This document shows positions 16,924 through 26,855 of a DNA stretch of 64,000 nucleotides, one piece after another. The stretch's first letter is position 1, and the number at the start of each line of letters is the position of its first letter. The translations under genes were made by a program, and so were the position numbers. Location: contig JACZVC010000015.1 of NCBI GenBank assembly GCA_022572885.1, forward strand, positions 1 through 64,000, written 5' to 3'. The DNA comes from Pseudomonadota bacterium. Its GTDB lineage: Bacteria; Pseudomonadota; Gammaproteobacteria; Steroidobacterales; MnTg04. Below the pieces are notes generated by a model. The model did not search any database. It saw only the letters and a program-made list of their open reading frames with translations, and had not been told where the DNA came from.

Positions 16924-18711
16924 TCATTGCTTTAGCGAGTTTCGGCCAAAGCGGTTTTTCTCCGCCGTTATCCAGGCGTCGATCTGGCTTTCCAGCACAT
17001 CGAGCGGTACCGCGCCCTTTTCGAGCACCGCGTTGTGGAAGCGCTTGATATCAAAATCTTCACCCAGCGCATCCTGGCTTTGCCGGCGCAGTTGTTTGAT
17101 TTTCAGCTCGCCGATCTTGTAGGCCAGGGCCTGACCGGGCATGACGATATAGCGATCTATCTCGTTGACGATGTCGAACTCGGTTTTCGCCGCATTGTCC
17201 TTGAAAAAAGTTATCGCTTTTTGCCGGCTCCAATGCTTCGCATGCATGCCGGTATCGACGACCAGGCGTACGGCACGCCACATTTCATAGGTGAGCTGAC
17301 CGAACTCGGAATAGGGGTCCGCGTACAGCCCAAGGTCTCCGCCCAGGCTTTCGCTGTACAGGCCCCAGCCCTCGATGAAGGCGGTAAATCCACTATAGCG
17401 CCTGAACGCGGGCAGCTCGCCCAACTCTTGCGCGAGCGCGATCTGGAGGTGATGGCCGGGTACCGCTTCGTGCACGCTCAATACTTCCATTTCGTATTTC
17501 GGCCGAACTTCCGGGCGGTACAGGTTGACAAAATATGTGCCCGGCCGGCTGCCATCGGCGGCCGGCCGCGAGTAATACGCGGTCGTGGTGTCAGGCGCGA
17601 TCGCGGCAGGAATTGCTTTGACCACGTAAGGCGCTTTTGGCAACCGGCCAAACAACCGTGGCACCTCCGGATCGATCCGTTTGGTGATCGCAATGTACCC
17701 GGCCAGCAGTTCGTCCGAACTGTCATAGTAAAATTGCGGATCTGTGCGCAAAAATTTAAGAAAATCGTCAAAACTGCCGCTAAAATTCAAGTTCTTGATG
17801 ATTTCCATCATTTTGCCGCGAATTCTGGCGACTTCCCGCAGGCCGATTTCATGGATTTCATCGGCGCTTAAGGATGTGGTTGTGTAGTGCTCGACCCGGA
17901 ATTGGTAAAAGGCCTCGCCATCGGGCTGTGCATCTGCGCCGACCTGGTCGCGGGTCACGGGCAGGTAGTCATGGTCGATGAATTTAGCCAGGCGCTTGAA
18001 ACTCGGCAGGACTGCGCGCGCGATCGCCTTGCGCGCCCGGGCTTTCAGCTTGCCCTGGCGGTGCTCGGATATGCTCTCGGGCATATCGTTGAAGGGTGCG
18101 AAAAACGAGCTGGCGAACGGATCGTCAACGAGCTGGGCGGTGATCTGCGCCGGTAAACGCTGCATGATGATGGTCGGGTGGACCCGGCCCTCCTTGATCC
18201 CCCGTCGCATCAGCTTGATGGTCTGGTCCATGTAAACATCAAAGGACTGCAGACGGGCTATCCAGTCTTCATAAGCCCTTGCATTATCGAATTTCAGGCG
18301 GTCGGCGAGCTGATCCGCGGTCTGGATACCGCCACGTTGATTTAACGGCAGCAGGAATTGTCTGAACCGGTAGGCTTTGACCTGGTCCTGCGTCTGGCGC
18401 ATGAACAGGTCATAGTTGATCCGGTCCGTCTCAGACAGCGCCGAACGGTCGATCTGCCTGATCCTGGCCAGGTCGCGCCGGTCCTCGGCGTGAGAAACAG
18501 CGATGGCGCCGAGGCTGCGATCGGGCCATTGCCGGTTATAACGCAGATCGCCAAAGCTGGATGCGACGGTGGGGTTTTCGCGCAGCGTCCGTTCCCAGGA
18601 TTCCGCAAACAATTGATGCAGATCGGAGCTTGCATCGGCTTTGACCCAGCCCGGCTGGCCGGCCAGCATGAAGGCAGCGGTGGCGATCATGAAAACTTTG
18701 CCTGCGATCAC
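16924..18711 (-). CDS. DUF885 family metallopeptidase-like exported protein
   Basis: 595 aa with an N-terminal signal peptide ([20 protein letters not shown]). The DUF885 hallmark [19 protein letters not shown] (about residue 407) looks like a metal-binding HExxPGHH site, and [12 protein letters not shown] follows. The family is regarded as probable zinc peptidases, mostly uncharacterised. It is first of a three-gene minus-strand run with ispG and phhB; a functional link to isoprenoid synthesis is not evident. It is divergent from the gcv operon. Confidence 0.88.
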   Translation of the reverse strand: MIAGKVFMIATAAFMLAGQPGWVKADASSDLHQLFAESWERTLRENPTVASSFGDLRYNRQWPDRSLGAIAVSHAEDRRDLARIRQIDRSALSETDRINYDLFMRQTQDQVKAYRFRQFLLPLNQRGGIQTADQLADRLKFDNARAYEDWIARLQSFDVYMDQTIKLMRRGIKEGRVHPTIIMQRLPAQITAQLVDDPFASSFFAPFNDMPESISEHRQGKLKARARKAIARAVLPSFKRLAKFIDHDYLPVTRDQVGADAQPDGEAFYQFRVEHYTTTSLSADEIHEIGLREVARIRGKMMEIIKNLNFSGSFDDFLKFLRTDPQFYYDSSDELLAGYIAITKRIDPEVPRLFGRLPKAPYVVKAIPAAIAPDTTTAYYSRPAADGSRPGTYFVNLYRPEVRPKYEMEVLSVHEAVPGHHLQIALAQELGELPAFRRYSGFTAFIEGWGLYSESLGGDLGLYADPYSEFGQLTYEMWRAVRLVVDTGMHAKHWSRQKAITFFKDNAAKTEFDIVNEIDRYIVMPGQALAYKIGELKIKQLRRQSQDALGEDFDIKRFHNAVLEKGAVPLDVLESQIDAWITAEKNRFGRNSLKQ

Positions 18712-18783
18712 GTAAATCTCCTGTCCTGGTGCGCGGATGGCTATTCTCGCCGCTAGCGGATGCGATCGGCAAGTCCGGATCGA

Positions 18784-18812
18784 TTACAATCGACGGGGCG
18801 ATGGGCTATTAT
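18784..18812 (+). promoter_or_regulatory. Promoter of the glycine cleavage operon
   Basis: TTACAA (18784-18789), a 17-bp spacer and TATTAT (18807-18812) form a good sigma70 promoter. The start would be near 18819, about 20 bases before the first glycine aptamer. Confidence 0.6.
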
Positions 18813-18829
18813 TCTCAGCCCGATTCAAA

Positions 18830-19001
18830 GTATCCGCTGGAGAGAACCCGACAGGGTCGCCGAAGGCGCAACTTGCCCGGAAACGCTCAGGCACACGGAC
18901 AGTGGGTACGTATCGGCTCTGGAGAGCGGCCGCGATGCGGTCCACCGAAGGGGTGCGGCCAGGATTTTCCCGGCCCGATCTCTCAGGTCTAAGGACAGAG
19001 G
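18830..19001 (+). promoter_or_regulatory. Tandem glycine riboswitch
   Basis: Two glycine aptamers stand in series in the leader of gcvT. Aptamer 1 runs from GGAGAG at 18839 through GCCGAAGGCGC (18859) and CUCAGGCACACGGACAG (to 18902). Aptamer 2 runs from GGAGAG at 18921 through CCACCGAAGGGG (18942) and UCUCUCAGGUCUAAGGACAG (to 18998). These conserved blocks and their order are those of the gcvT-type riboswitch. Binding of glycine is expected to switch on the downstream cleavage genes; the terminator at 19002 is the likely expression platform. Confidence 0.95.
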
Positions 19002-19033
19002 GGCGGCAGATTTATGGTCTGCCGCCTTTTTTT
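19002..19033 (+). terminator. Riboswitch-controlled intrinsic terminator in the gcvT leader
   Basis: An 8-bp perfect stem GGCGGCAG / CTGCCGCC with a 9-base loop is followed by seven T. It begins immediately after the last strand of the second glycine aptamer, so folding of aptamer and terminator are likely linked. The ATG of gcvT is 27 bases past it. Confidence 0.88.
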
Positions 19034-19059
19034 ATTGCCAGGGCTACGAGAGGAGTGGC

Positions 19060-20142
19060 ATGCCAGACCAGACCCCATTATACGACGCACATGTCGCTCT
19101 CGGCGCCCGGATCGTCGATTTCGGCGGCTGGAACATGCCGGTCAATTATGGCTCGCAGATCGAAGAACACCACGCGGTGCGCAACGATGCGGGTATGTTC
19201 GACGTGTCGCACATGACGGTCGTCGATCTGCAAGGCGCGGCGGTGCGTCCTTTCCTGTCCCGGCTGTTGGCCAATGACGTCGGCAAATTACGCGAGCCGG
19301 GCAAGGCCCTGTATTCGTGCATGCTGAATCACGATGGTGGCGTGATCGACGACCTGATCGTGTATTACCTGGCCGAGGACTGGTTCCGGATGGTGGTCAA
19401 CGCGGCTACCCGCGACAAAGACCTGGCCTGGATCATGGCACAGGCGTCCGCTGACGGGCCGACGGTCAGCGAGCGCGACGACCTGGCCATGATCGCGGTC
19501 CAGGGGCCAAACGCGCGGCAAAAAGCGGCGGGGGTGCTGCCACCGGAACAGGCGGCGGCGGCGCTGGCGCTGAAACCCTTCAGCGCAGCCGGGATCGGTG
19601 AGTTGTTTATCGCACGGACCGGTTATACCGGTGAGGACGGTTGGGAGATCATGCTGCCGGCGGCTGCCGCGGCCGAATTCTGGGGCAGGCTGAACCAGGC
19701 TGGCATCCATCCTTGTGGTCTGGGCGCCAGGGATACATTGCGTCTGGAAGCCGGCATGAACCTTTATGGAAACGACATGGACGAGAGTACGACACCTCTG
19801 GAATCTGCGTTGTCCTGGACGGTCGCGTTCGAGCCGCGAGACCGTGATTTTATCGGTCGCGCCGCGTTGGAAAAACAGCAAGCCGAAGGCGTGGACCGGA
19901 AGCTGGTTGGCCTGCTGCTCGAAGGCAGGGGGGTACTCCGGGCGCACCAGAAAGTCACTTGTGCCGCTGGCGAAGGCGAGACCACCAGCGGCAGTTTCTC
20001 GCCGACGCTTGGCGGTTCGATCGGCATGGCAAGAGTGCCGGCCGGGTGCGGCAGCGAATGCGAGGTCGAAATTCGCGGCAGAGTCTTGCCTGCGAAAGTC
20101 AGCAAAACCACCTTCGTGCGCAATGGCAAGGCAGTTGTATAA
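19060..20142 (+). CDS. gcvT: Glycine cleavage system T protein (aminomethyltransferase)
   Basis: 360 aa. It takes the aminomethyl group from lipoyl-GcvH to tetrahydrofolate, giving 5,10-methylene-THF and ammonia. It shows the family start [32 protein letters not shown], the folate-site region [14 protein letters not shown], and [19 protein letters not shown]. The ATG at 19060 has GAGGAG 5 bases upstream; the frame stays open upstream across the riboswitch but that is not coding. gcvH follows after 10 bp. Confidence 0.96.
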   Translation: MPDQTPLYDAHVALGARIVDFGGWNMPVNYGSQIEEHHAVRNDAGMFDVSHMTVVDLQGAAVRPFLSRLLANDVGKLREPGKALYSCMLNHDGGVIDDLIVYYLAEDWFRMVVNAATRDKDLAWIMAQASADGPTVSERDDLAMIAVQGPNARQKAAGVLPPEQAAAALALKPFSAAGIGELFIARTGYTGEDGWEIMLPAAAAAEFWGRLNQAGIHPCGLGARDTLRLEAGMNLYGNDMDESTTPLESALSWTVAFEPRDRDFIGRAALEKQQAEGVDRKLVGLLLEGRGVLRAHQKVTCAAGEGETTSGSFSPTLGGSIGMARVPAGCGSECEVEIRGRVLPAKVSKTTFVRNGKAVV

Positions 20143-20152
20143 GGAGTACACG

Positions 20153-20545
20153 ATGAGCAATGTACCTGCGGATCTCAAATACAGTAGCGACCACGAATGG
20201 GTGCGCGTGCAAGACGATGGTTCTGCCGTTATCGGCATCACCGATCACGCCCAGGACGCGCTCGGCGACCTGGTCTTTATCGAGGCGCCGGAGGCTGGCA
20301 GCGTCTTTGCCAGTGGCGACGCCTTCGGCGTCGTCGAGTCGGTGAAGGCTGCGTCCGATGTACTCAGCCCGTTCAGCGGCGAGGTGCTGGGAGTTAATTC
20401 CGCGCTGGACGATACGCCGGAATTGGTGAATACGGATCCTTACGGCGATGGCTGGTTGATCCGCATGCAGCCTGGCGACGCGACCGAGCTGGATGGGCTG
20501 ATGGACGCGGCGGCCTATGAGCAGTTCCTGGAAAAAGAAGCATAA
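20153..20545 (+). CDS. gcvH: Glycine cleavage system H protein
   Basis: 130 aa lipoyl carrier of the glycine cleavage system. The lipoylated lysine is in GVVESVKAASDVLSP (about residue 65), in the usual sandwich fold, with the start PADLKYSSDHEWVRVQDDGS. Lipoylation needs LipB and LipA, encoded at 52069-53672. A strong AAGGAG lies before the ATG at 20153. Confidence 0.96.
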   Translation: MSNVPADLKYSSDHEWVRVQDDGSAVIGITDHAQDALGDLVFIEAPEAGSVFASGDAFGVVESVKAASDVLSPFSGEVLGVNSALDDTPELVNTDPYGDGWLIRMQPGDATELDGLMDAAAYEQFLEKEA

Positions 20546-20563
20546 AGGGCGGCCGGAGCAAAG

Positions 20564-21937
20564 ATGCCATTCATACCGCACACCGATGATGACGTCGGCA
20601 AAATGCTCGCTGTAATCGGCGTCGAGTCGGTTGAAGATCTTTTTGACGAGATTCCTGACGAGCTGCGGATAAAGTCGCTGGATCGCGTGCCCGAGGCCGT
20701 CAGCGAAATGGAAATTGCGCGCCTGATGCAGGATCGGGCACGGATGGATAGCGGCGCGCTGAATTTCATCGGCGCGGGCGCTTACGAACACCATGTGCCG
20801 GCGGCGGTCTGGGAGATCGCCACCCGCGGCGAGTTTTACACCTCATATACGCCGTATCAGGCCGAAGCCAGCCAGGGGACGCTGCAGCTTATTTACGAAT
20901 ACCAGACCATGATGACCGGCCTGACCGGCATGGAAGTCTCCAACGCTTCGTTATATGACGGCGCCTCTGCGCTGGCGGAAGCCTGCCTGATGGCGGTGCG
21001 CGCCAACCGTGCGTCAAAATCCCGTCGCATTCTGATCGCCGGCGCCTTGCACCCGATGTATCGGCAAGTCGCCGAGGCGATCTGTGCCGCTCAGGAAATC
21101 GAGTTCATCGGTCTGCCGTTTTGCAGCGAAGGCGGCCACGCCGTCTTGCAATCGCTGGACGAATACAGCGGCGAAGACCTGACCGCCGTGATCGTGCAAC
21201 AACCGAATTTCTTTGGCGTGCTGGAGGAGGTCGACGCGATCTCCGACTGGGCCCGGGCGCAAAAGGCGCTGACCATCGCGGTCGTCAACCCGACTTCGCT
21301 GGCCTTGCTGACGCCGCCCGGTGAATGGGGCGCAAAGGGTGCGGATATAGTCTGCGGCGAGGGCCAGCCGTTGGGCATTCCGTTGTCATCGGGCGGGCCA
21401 TATTTTGGTTTCCTGACGACGCGCCAGGCGCTGGTTCGCCAGATGCCGGGCCGCCTGGTGGGGCGCACCGTCGATCTCGATGGCAAGCGCGGATTTACGC
21501 TGACCTTGCAGGCCAGGGAACAGCACATAAGGCGTTCCAAGGCTACCTCGAACATCTGCACCAACCAGGGGCTGATGGTCACCGCCGCGACCATATACAT
21601 GAGCTTGCTGGGTGCGGAAGGCCTGGCCAGGGTCGCCGGCGCTGCGCACCGAAGAACTGGCGAGCTCTGTGCTGCATTGTGCGAACTGCCAGGCGTGGAA
21701 CGCGTATTCAACAGGCCGTTTTTTCATGAAGTGGTCATTCGCCTGGACCGCCCGGTCGCACCGCTGCTGGACATCCTTGCGGAACAGGGAGTTCTCGGCG
21801 GACTGGATTTGAGCGCGTCACACCCGCAGCTGGGCAATGCCTTGTTATTGTGCGCGACCGAAACGAAAAGCGAAGCGGACATCGTCCGCTACCGCGATTT
21901 ACTCGCGGAAATTATCGACCAGGAGTGTGCCGCTTGA
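20564..21937 (+). CDS. gcvPA: Glycine dehydrogenase (decarboxylating) subunit 1
   Basis: 457 aa, the N-terminal half of a split P protein. It shows [58 protein letters not shown] and [19 protein letters not shown]. This two-subunit form pairs with GcvPB; E. coli has a single fused GcvP instead. The subunits together use pyridoxal phosphate to decarboxylate glycine and load the lipoyl arm of GcvH. The next gene, tpx, separates it from its partner. Confidence 0.96.
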   Translation: MPFIPHTDDDVGKMLAVIGVESVEDLFDEIPDELRIKSLDRVPEAVSEMEIARLMQDRARMDSGALNFIGAGAYEHHVPAAVWEIATRGEFYTSYTPYQAEASQGTLQLIYEYQTMMTGLTGMEVSNASLYDGASALAEACLMAVRANRASKSRRILIAGALHPMYRQVAEAICAAQEIEFIGLPFCSEGGHAVLQSLDEYSGEDLTAVIVQQPNFFGVLEEVDAISDWARAQKALTIAVVNPTSLALLTPPGEWGAKGADIVCGEGQPLGIPLSSGGPYFGFLTTRQALVRQMPGRLVGRTVDLDGKRGFTLTLQAREQHIRRSKATSNICTNQGLMVTAATIYMSLLGAEGLARVAGAAHRRTGELCAALCELPGVERVFNRPFFHEVVIRLDRPVAPLLDILAEQGVLGGLDLSASHPQLGNALLLCATETKSEADIVRYRDLLAEIIDQECAA

Positions 21938-21987
21938 TTAAAAAGCACGCAAACCTGGCGAGTGTCGGATATTTTAAGGAGAGAAAA

Positions 21988-22488
21988 ATGGCAACAATTA
22001 CATTGAAGGGCAACGAGATTCATACCGCTGGCGATTTTCCGGTGGTTGGCGGCAAGGGTCCGGATTTCCACCTGACCAACGGTGACTTGCAGGAAGTATC
22101 GGTAGCGGATTTTTCGGGTTCCAAGAAATTACTCAATATTTTCCCGAGCGTCGATACGCCGGTCTGCGCAATATCGACAAAGAAATTCAATGACTATGCG
22201 CGTGAGCACGAGGACACTGTCATGCTGATGATTTCGGCGGACCTGCCGTTCGCGCAGAAAAGATTTTGCAGCAATGAGGGTCTGGAAAATGTCGTGGTGC
22301 TTTCGACGATGCGCTCGCCGGATTTTGCCAGGAGCTATGGCGTCGAAATGATTGACGGCCCGCTCCGCGGGCTCACTGCGCGCGCTGTCGTGGTACTGGA
22401 TGAGAACAACACGGTGCTGCATGCAGAGCTGGTCGCGGAAATCGCCCAGGAACCCGATTACGAAACGGCGTTGAAAGCGCTAGGCTGA
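21988..22488 (+). CDS. tpx: Thiol peroxidase, atypical 2-Cys peroxiredoxin (Tpx)
   Basis: 166 aa. Tpx reduces hydroperoxides with thioredoxin. The peroxidatic cysteine is in FPSVDTPVCAIST (about residue 60) and the resolving cysteine in LPFAQKRFCSNEG (about residue 94). The ATG at 21988 has AAGGAGAG upstream. It sits between gcvPA and gcvPB, 50 and 18 bp from them, on the same strand, so it is probably read from the glycine-riboswitch transcript. The frame is open further upstream into gcvPA's end; that part is not Tpx-like. Confidence 0.95.
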   Translation: MATITLKGNEIHTAGDFPVVGGKGPDFHLTNGDLQEVSVADFSGSKKLLNIFPSVDTPVCAISTKKFNDYAREHEDTVMLMISADLPFAQKRFCSNEGLENVVVLSTMRSPDFARSYGVEMIDGPLRGLTARAVVVLDENNTVLHAELVAEIAQEPDYETALKALG

Positions 22489-22506
22489 GCAGAGGCAAAC
22501 CGGGGT

Positions 22507-23970
22507 ATGAGCGACAAACTGATTTTCGAACACTCACGCAGCGGCAGGCGGGCAAGCGCTCAGGCGCCCCTGAGCTCATCGGCAAATGATTTGCCGGAGA
22601 AGTTTCTTCGCCGGTCGCCGCCGCTGTTGCCCGAGGTGTCTGAATTGCAGACCGTGCGTCATTATACGCGCCTGTCGCAGAAAAACTTTTCCATCGATAC
22701 CCACTTTTACCCGCTGGGCTCGTGCACGATGAAGTACAACCCGCGTGCCTGTAACCAGCTTGCGATGCTGCCGGGCTTTTTGTCGCGTCACCCGCTCGGT
22801 CCGGAATCCCACGGCCAGGGTTTCATGTCGTGCATGTATGAACTTCAGGAAATGCTGAAAGCGGTTACCGGGATGAAAGAAGTATCGCTGACGCCGATGG
22901 CGGGCGCACAGGGTGAGTTCGCCGGGGTCGCGATGATCCGCGCGTATCATCGCTCGCGGAACGACAAAGGTCGCAGCGAGATCCTGGTTCCCGACGCGGC
23001 GCACGGAACCAACCCAGCGACTGCGACCATGTGTGGTTACAGCTTGCGCGAAATACCCACCGGCAAGAACGGTGACGTCGATATCGAGGCGCTGAAAGCG
23101 GTGGTTGGACCGCAGACGGCCGGCATCATGCTGACCAACCCATCGACGGTCGGCGTGTTCGACCGAAGTATCCAGGAAATGTCGCGCATCGTTCATTCAG
23201 CGGGCGGCCTGCTGTACTACGACGGCGCCAATCTGAATGCCATCCTCGGCAAGGTTGCCCCGGGCGACATGGGGTTCGACGTGATCCACATGAACCTGCA
23301 CAAGACCTTTTCCACGCCGCACGGTGGTGGCGGGCCCGGCTCGGGCGCGGTTGGCGTCGGCGACCGCCTGAAGGAATTCCTGCCGTTACCGGTGGTCGGA
23401 AAGGATGGTGACCGCTACCGTTGGCTCACGGAGCCAGATTTTCCACGAAGCATCGGTCGGCTGTCAGCCTTTATGGGAAATGCCGGCGTGCTGCTACGCG
23501 CTTACGTTTACATGCGTTTGCTGGGTCGCAATGGCATGCAACGAGTGTCGGAAAATGCCGCGCTTGGCGCCAACTACCTGATGAAAAAACTGCAGGACGC
23601 GGGTTTTGAACTGGCCTACCCGGAAAGACGTGCGAGCCATGAGTTTATCGTGACATTGAAGAAAGAAAAGAGTGAACTGGGCGTGACCGCAATGGATTTT
23701 GCGAAATGCCTGCTCGATCATGGTTACCATGCACCGACCACTTATTTTCCGTTGCTGGTGCCTGAATGTCTGTTGATCGAGCCGACCGAAAGCGAGGCAA
23801 AAGAAGATCTGGATGGCTTCGTTGCAGCCATGATTGCGATCCGCGAGCAGGCGAAAACCGACCCGGAAAAAGTGAAGGGCGCGCCTTATACCATGCCGGT
23901 CCGGCGTCTCGACGATGTGCGGGCGGCCCGCCAACTCGATTTGCGCTGGCAGCCAGGCGCAAAGCACTGA
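22507..23970 (+). CDS. gcvPB: Glycine dehydrogenase (decarboxylating) subunit 2
   Basis: 487 aa, the catalytic C-terminal half of the split P protein. The PLP lysine is in [20 protein letters not shown] (about residue 265). Also seen are [20 protein letters not shown] near the N-terminus and [17 protein letters not shown]. It closes the gcvTH-gcvPA-tpx-gcvPB operon. The protease gene starts 47 bp later on the same strand. Confidence 0.96.
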   Translation: MSDKLIFEHSRSGRRASAQAPLSSSANDLPEKFLRRSPPLLPEVSELQTVRHYTRLSQKNFSIDTHFYPLGSCTMKYNPRACNQLAMLPGFLSRHPLGPESHGQGFMSCMYELQEMLKAVTGMKEVSLTPMAGAQGEFAGVAMIRAYHRSRNDKGRSEILVPDAAHGTNPATATMCGYSLREIPTGKNGDVDIEALKAVVGPQTAGIMLTNPSTVGVFDRSIQEMSRIVHSAGGLLYYDGANLNAILGKVAPGDMGFDVIHMNLHKTFSTPHGGGGPGSGAVGVGDRLKEFLPLPVVGKDGDRYRWLTEPDFPRSIGRLSAFMGNAGVLLRAYVYMRLLGRNGMQRVSENAALGANYLMKKLQDAGFELAYPERRASHEFIVTLKKEKSELGVTAMDFAKCLLDHGYHAPTTYFPLLVPECLLIEPTESEAKEDLDGFVAAMIAIREQAKTDPEKVKGAPYTMPVRRLDDVRAARQLDLRWQPGAKH

Positions 23971-24017
23971 AGCCGGCGCAGGCGTCTGCGGGGCAGATGC
24001 GGATAAACAGGAGTTTC

Positions 24018-26855
24018 ATGAGACACAGGCCTATAGTTGTGCTGACCCGGGTGTTGGCAGTATTCGTGCTGGCCGGCGCCGCGAACGCCCAGGACAGCGA
24101 TCAGTGGAAAAATACGCTGGGCAAAGTCAGTAGTGGGATCGTGTCGATCCGCATTGACGGAACCCGGGCATTCGACACCGAATGGAACATGTCCAGCCAG
24201 GCCACCGGTTTCGTCGTGGACGCGAAACGCGGCCTGATCCTGACCAACCGCCACGTGGTGACCGCCGGACCGGTGACCGCCGAAGCGGTCTTTGCCAACA
24301 ACGAAGAGGTCGAGCTAAAGCCGGTATACCGGGACCCGGTCCATGACTTCGGGTTTTATCGCTACGACCCGGATCAGCTCTCCTATATTCAGCCCCACCA
24401 GTTTTTGCTGGCGCCCGAGTACGCGCAAATCGGGCGGGAAATCCGGGTCGTCGGCAACGATGCGGGCGAGCAGCTTGCAATACTTGCCGGCACCATCGCG
24501 CGGCTGGATCGTGCCGCGCCCGATTATGGCCGTGGCAATTACAACGACTTCAATACCTTTTATATTCAGGCCGCCTCCAACACCTCCGGTGGCTCGTCGG
24601 GTTCCCCGGTGATCGACATCGATGGGCGGGTGGTTGCACTCAATGCTGGTGGCACCAGTTCCGCTGCCTCGAGCTTTTACCTGCCGCTGGATCGCGTGCA
24701 ACGGGCGCTGGATCTTATCCGGGCCGGTGCCGCGGTTAGCCGCGGTACGCTACAAACAATTTTCTCGAGTAAGCCTTACGACGAGCTGCGTCGCCTCGGT
24801 CTAAGCCCGGATATCGAGGCCGAGGCCCGCCAGGAGTTCCCCGGCCGGACCGGCATGCTGGTCGTCCAGCAAGTCGTGCCGGGTGCGGGTACGGAGGTAG
24901 TCCTGCAACCCGGCGACATCCTGGTTCGCGTGAACGATGCGATGGTTACGGATTTTGTGACCCTAGAGGAAGTTCTTGATTCCAGCGTCGGCGAGCTGGT
25001 CAAATTATCGATCAGCCGTGGCAGCAAGGTGCTGACATCGAAGCTCGAGATTCAGAATCTTCACGACATCACCCCGGATCGATACATCGAATTTGGCGAT
25101 GCGGTTATCCACGATCTTTCCTACCAGCAGGCGCGTCATTTCAATATGCCCCCGCGTGGTGTGTATATCGCGAATCCAGGCTATGTATTCGGTACCCAGG
25201 CGATACCCCGGGCGTCCGTGATTACAGAACTGGGTGGCACGCCGGTCAGCAATATAGACGAATTCGAGGCGGTGCTGAATGAGCTGGCGGATGGCGAGCG
25301 GGCCAGCATCCGCTTTATTACTTTCGAAGACCCGACCAATTCAACCTTGCGCGTGATGCGCATGGATCGGCGCTGGTTCCCGGCGCAGTATTGCATTCGC
25401 GATGACAAGCTGGGTGTGTGGCCCTGCCGTGACCTGGCAAGCGGCCCGCCGGCAAAGCCGCTGCAGCCGGCGAGTACCCGGATCGCCGGTAACGGCGACC
25501 CGCGTTCACGGCGGCTGGCGCCCTCGCTGGTCATGGTCAATTTCGATATGCCATACACAGTTTCCGGCGTCGCCGATCGCTTTTATCACGGCACCGGCCT
25601 GATCGTCGACACCGAACGGGGGCTGGTGGTCGTCGATCGCAATACCGTCCCGGTCGCGATGGGCGATGTCAGCCTGACTTTCGCCGGTAGCCTGGAAATA
25701 CCGGGTCGCGTCCTCTTTATCCATCCGCTGCACAACTTCACCGTGGTTTCCTATGACCCTGCGTTGATTGGCGACACACCGGTCAAGGCGGCGCGTTTCA
25801 GCGAGCGGGAGGTGGCCGCGGGAGACCCGGTCTGGGCGGTGGGTCTCAAGGGCGATCACAAGCTGGCCGTGCAGGCCACCGAGGTCGCTTCGATCGATGC
25901 ACTGGTTTTGCCGTTGTCGCGCACGATGCGTTTTACCGACAGCAACCTGGAAACGATTTCGGTGGTCAATCCGCCGAGCGAATTCGATGGCGTGCTGGCC
26001 AACCGCAAGGGCGAAGTGGTGGCCATGTGGTCGAGCTTTGCATATCAGGCGGGGCAGGAACTCGGCCAGCGAGCCGAGGGCGTATCCGCCGAGCTGATCC
26101 TCGAAACCGTGGAACTGGCACGCAGCCAGCGGCCGTTGCATTCGCTGGAAGTCCGGTTCAACCTGATACCGCTGGCCAGCGCACGCAAGCTCGGGCTGCC
26201 GGATGGTTGGGTATCGCGGCTGGAAGCGCATGACGGCAAGAGGCGGCAGGTACTCAGCGTCAGGCGTACGGTTGCGGAATCGGCGGCCTCGGAGCTACTG
26301 AAACCGGGTGATCTGTTGCTCACGGTCGATGGCCGGATGGTCAGCAGTTTTCGTGAAGTCGAGCGGATGGTTCGGCAATCGCGGGTCACCGTCGAAGTCT
26401 GGCGCGACAACGAACTGCTCGAACTTGAACTACAGACGGCGGCGTTGGACGGGCGCGGCCTCGACCGGGTCGTGATGTGGGCGGGCGCCTTGTTGCAGGC
26501 GCCGCACCGGGCCATGTCGGTACAACGGGGCATATCGCCGGATGGCATTTATGTCGCTTTTTTTGCCTATGGTTCCCCGGCGAACCGCTTTGGCCTTTGG
26601 GCCGGGCGCAGGATACTGGCGGTCGATGAAATCGAGACGCCGGACCTGGACAGTTTTATTGCCGTTGTCAGCGGCAAGAAAGATCGGGAAGCCGTGCGTC
26701 TGAAAACCGTGACCTGGAACAACCGCATCGAGGTCATTACGCTGAAACTGGATAACCGCTACTGGCCCGCATACGAGATCAACCGGACGGAACAGGGCTG
26801 GCGACGCAGCCCGTTACCCGCCACCGGCGAGGAGCACCAACATGCGGGTCGTTAA
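24018..26855 (+). CDS. Double HtrA-like serine protease with PDZ domains (Nma111-like architecture)
   Basis: 945 aa with a signal peptide (cleavage near AANAQ, residue 25), so periplasmic. The first trypsin-like domain (about 35-235) has a full triad: His79 in LTNRHVV, Asp110 in PVHDFGF, and Ser194 in SGGSSGSPVID. PDZ-like domains follow (about 260-450). A second trypsin-like domain (about 495-700) is degenerate: VVVDRNTVP replaces the histidine motif and no GxSGG serine motif is seen. Further PDZ-like segments end the protein (KPGDLLLTVDGRMVSS, RFGLWAGRRILAVDE). This active-plus-dead repeat and the SGGSSGSP motif recall yeast Nma111. The start is the ATG with CAGGAG upstream. It overlaps the M23 gene by 14 bp. 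Confidence 0.85.
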   Translation: MRHRPIVVLTRVLAVFVLAGAANAQDSDQWKNTLGKVSSGIVSIRIDGTRAFDTEWNMSSQATGFVVDAKRGLILTNRHVVTAGPVTAEAVFANNEEVELKPVYRDPVHDFGFYRYDPDQLSYIQPHQFLLAPEYAQIGREIRVVGNDAGEQLAILAGTIARLDRAAPDYGRGNYNDFNTFYIQAASNTSGGSSGSPVIDIDGRVVALNAGGTSSAASSFYLPLDRVQRALDLIRAGAAVSRGTLQTIFSSKPYDELRRLGLSPDIEAEARQEFPGRTGMLVVQQVVPGAGTEVVLQPGDILVRVNDAMVTDFVTLEEVLDSSVGELVKLSISRGSKVLTSKLEIQNLHDITPDRYIEFGDAVIHDLSYQQARHFNMPPRGVYIANPGYVFGTQAIPRASVITELGGTPVSNIDEFEAVLNELADGERASIRFITFEDPTNSTLRVMRMDRRWFPAQYCIRDDKLGVWPCRDLASGPPAKPLQPASTRIAGNGDPRSRRLAPSLVMVNFDMPYTVSGVADRFYHGTGLIVDTERGLVVVDRNTVPVAMGDVSLTFAGSLEIPGRVLFIHPLHNFTVVSYDPALIGDTPVKAARFSEREVAAGDPVWAVGLKGDHKLAVQATEVASIDALVLPLSRTMRFTDSNLETISVVNPPSEFDGVLANRKGEVVAMWSSFAYQAGQELGQRAEGVSAELILETVELARSQRPLHSLEVRFNLIPLASARKLGLPDGWVSRLEAHDGKRRQVLSVRRTVAESAASELLKPGDLLLTVDGRMVSSFREVERMVRQSRVTVEVWRDNELLELELQTAALDGRGLDRVVMWAGALLQAPHRAMSVQRGISPDGIYVAFFAYGSPANRFGLWAGRRILAVDEIETPDLDSFIAVVSGKKDREAVRLKTVTWNNRIEVITLKLDNRYWPAYEINRTEQGWRRSPLPATGEEHQHAGR

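Noticed and set aside
15570-17048. A 492-codon plus-strand open frame opposite ispG
   Set aside because: Antisense shadow of ispG with no recognisable domain.
18760-19059. In-frame extension of gcvT by 100 codons
   Set aside because: This stretch is promoter, riboswitch and terminator; GcvT similarity begins at the ATG at 19060, which has a strong ribosome site.
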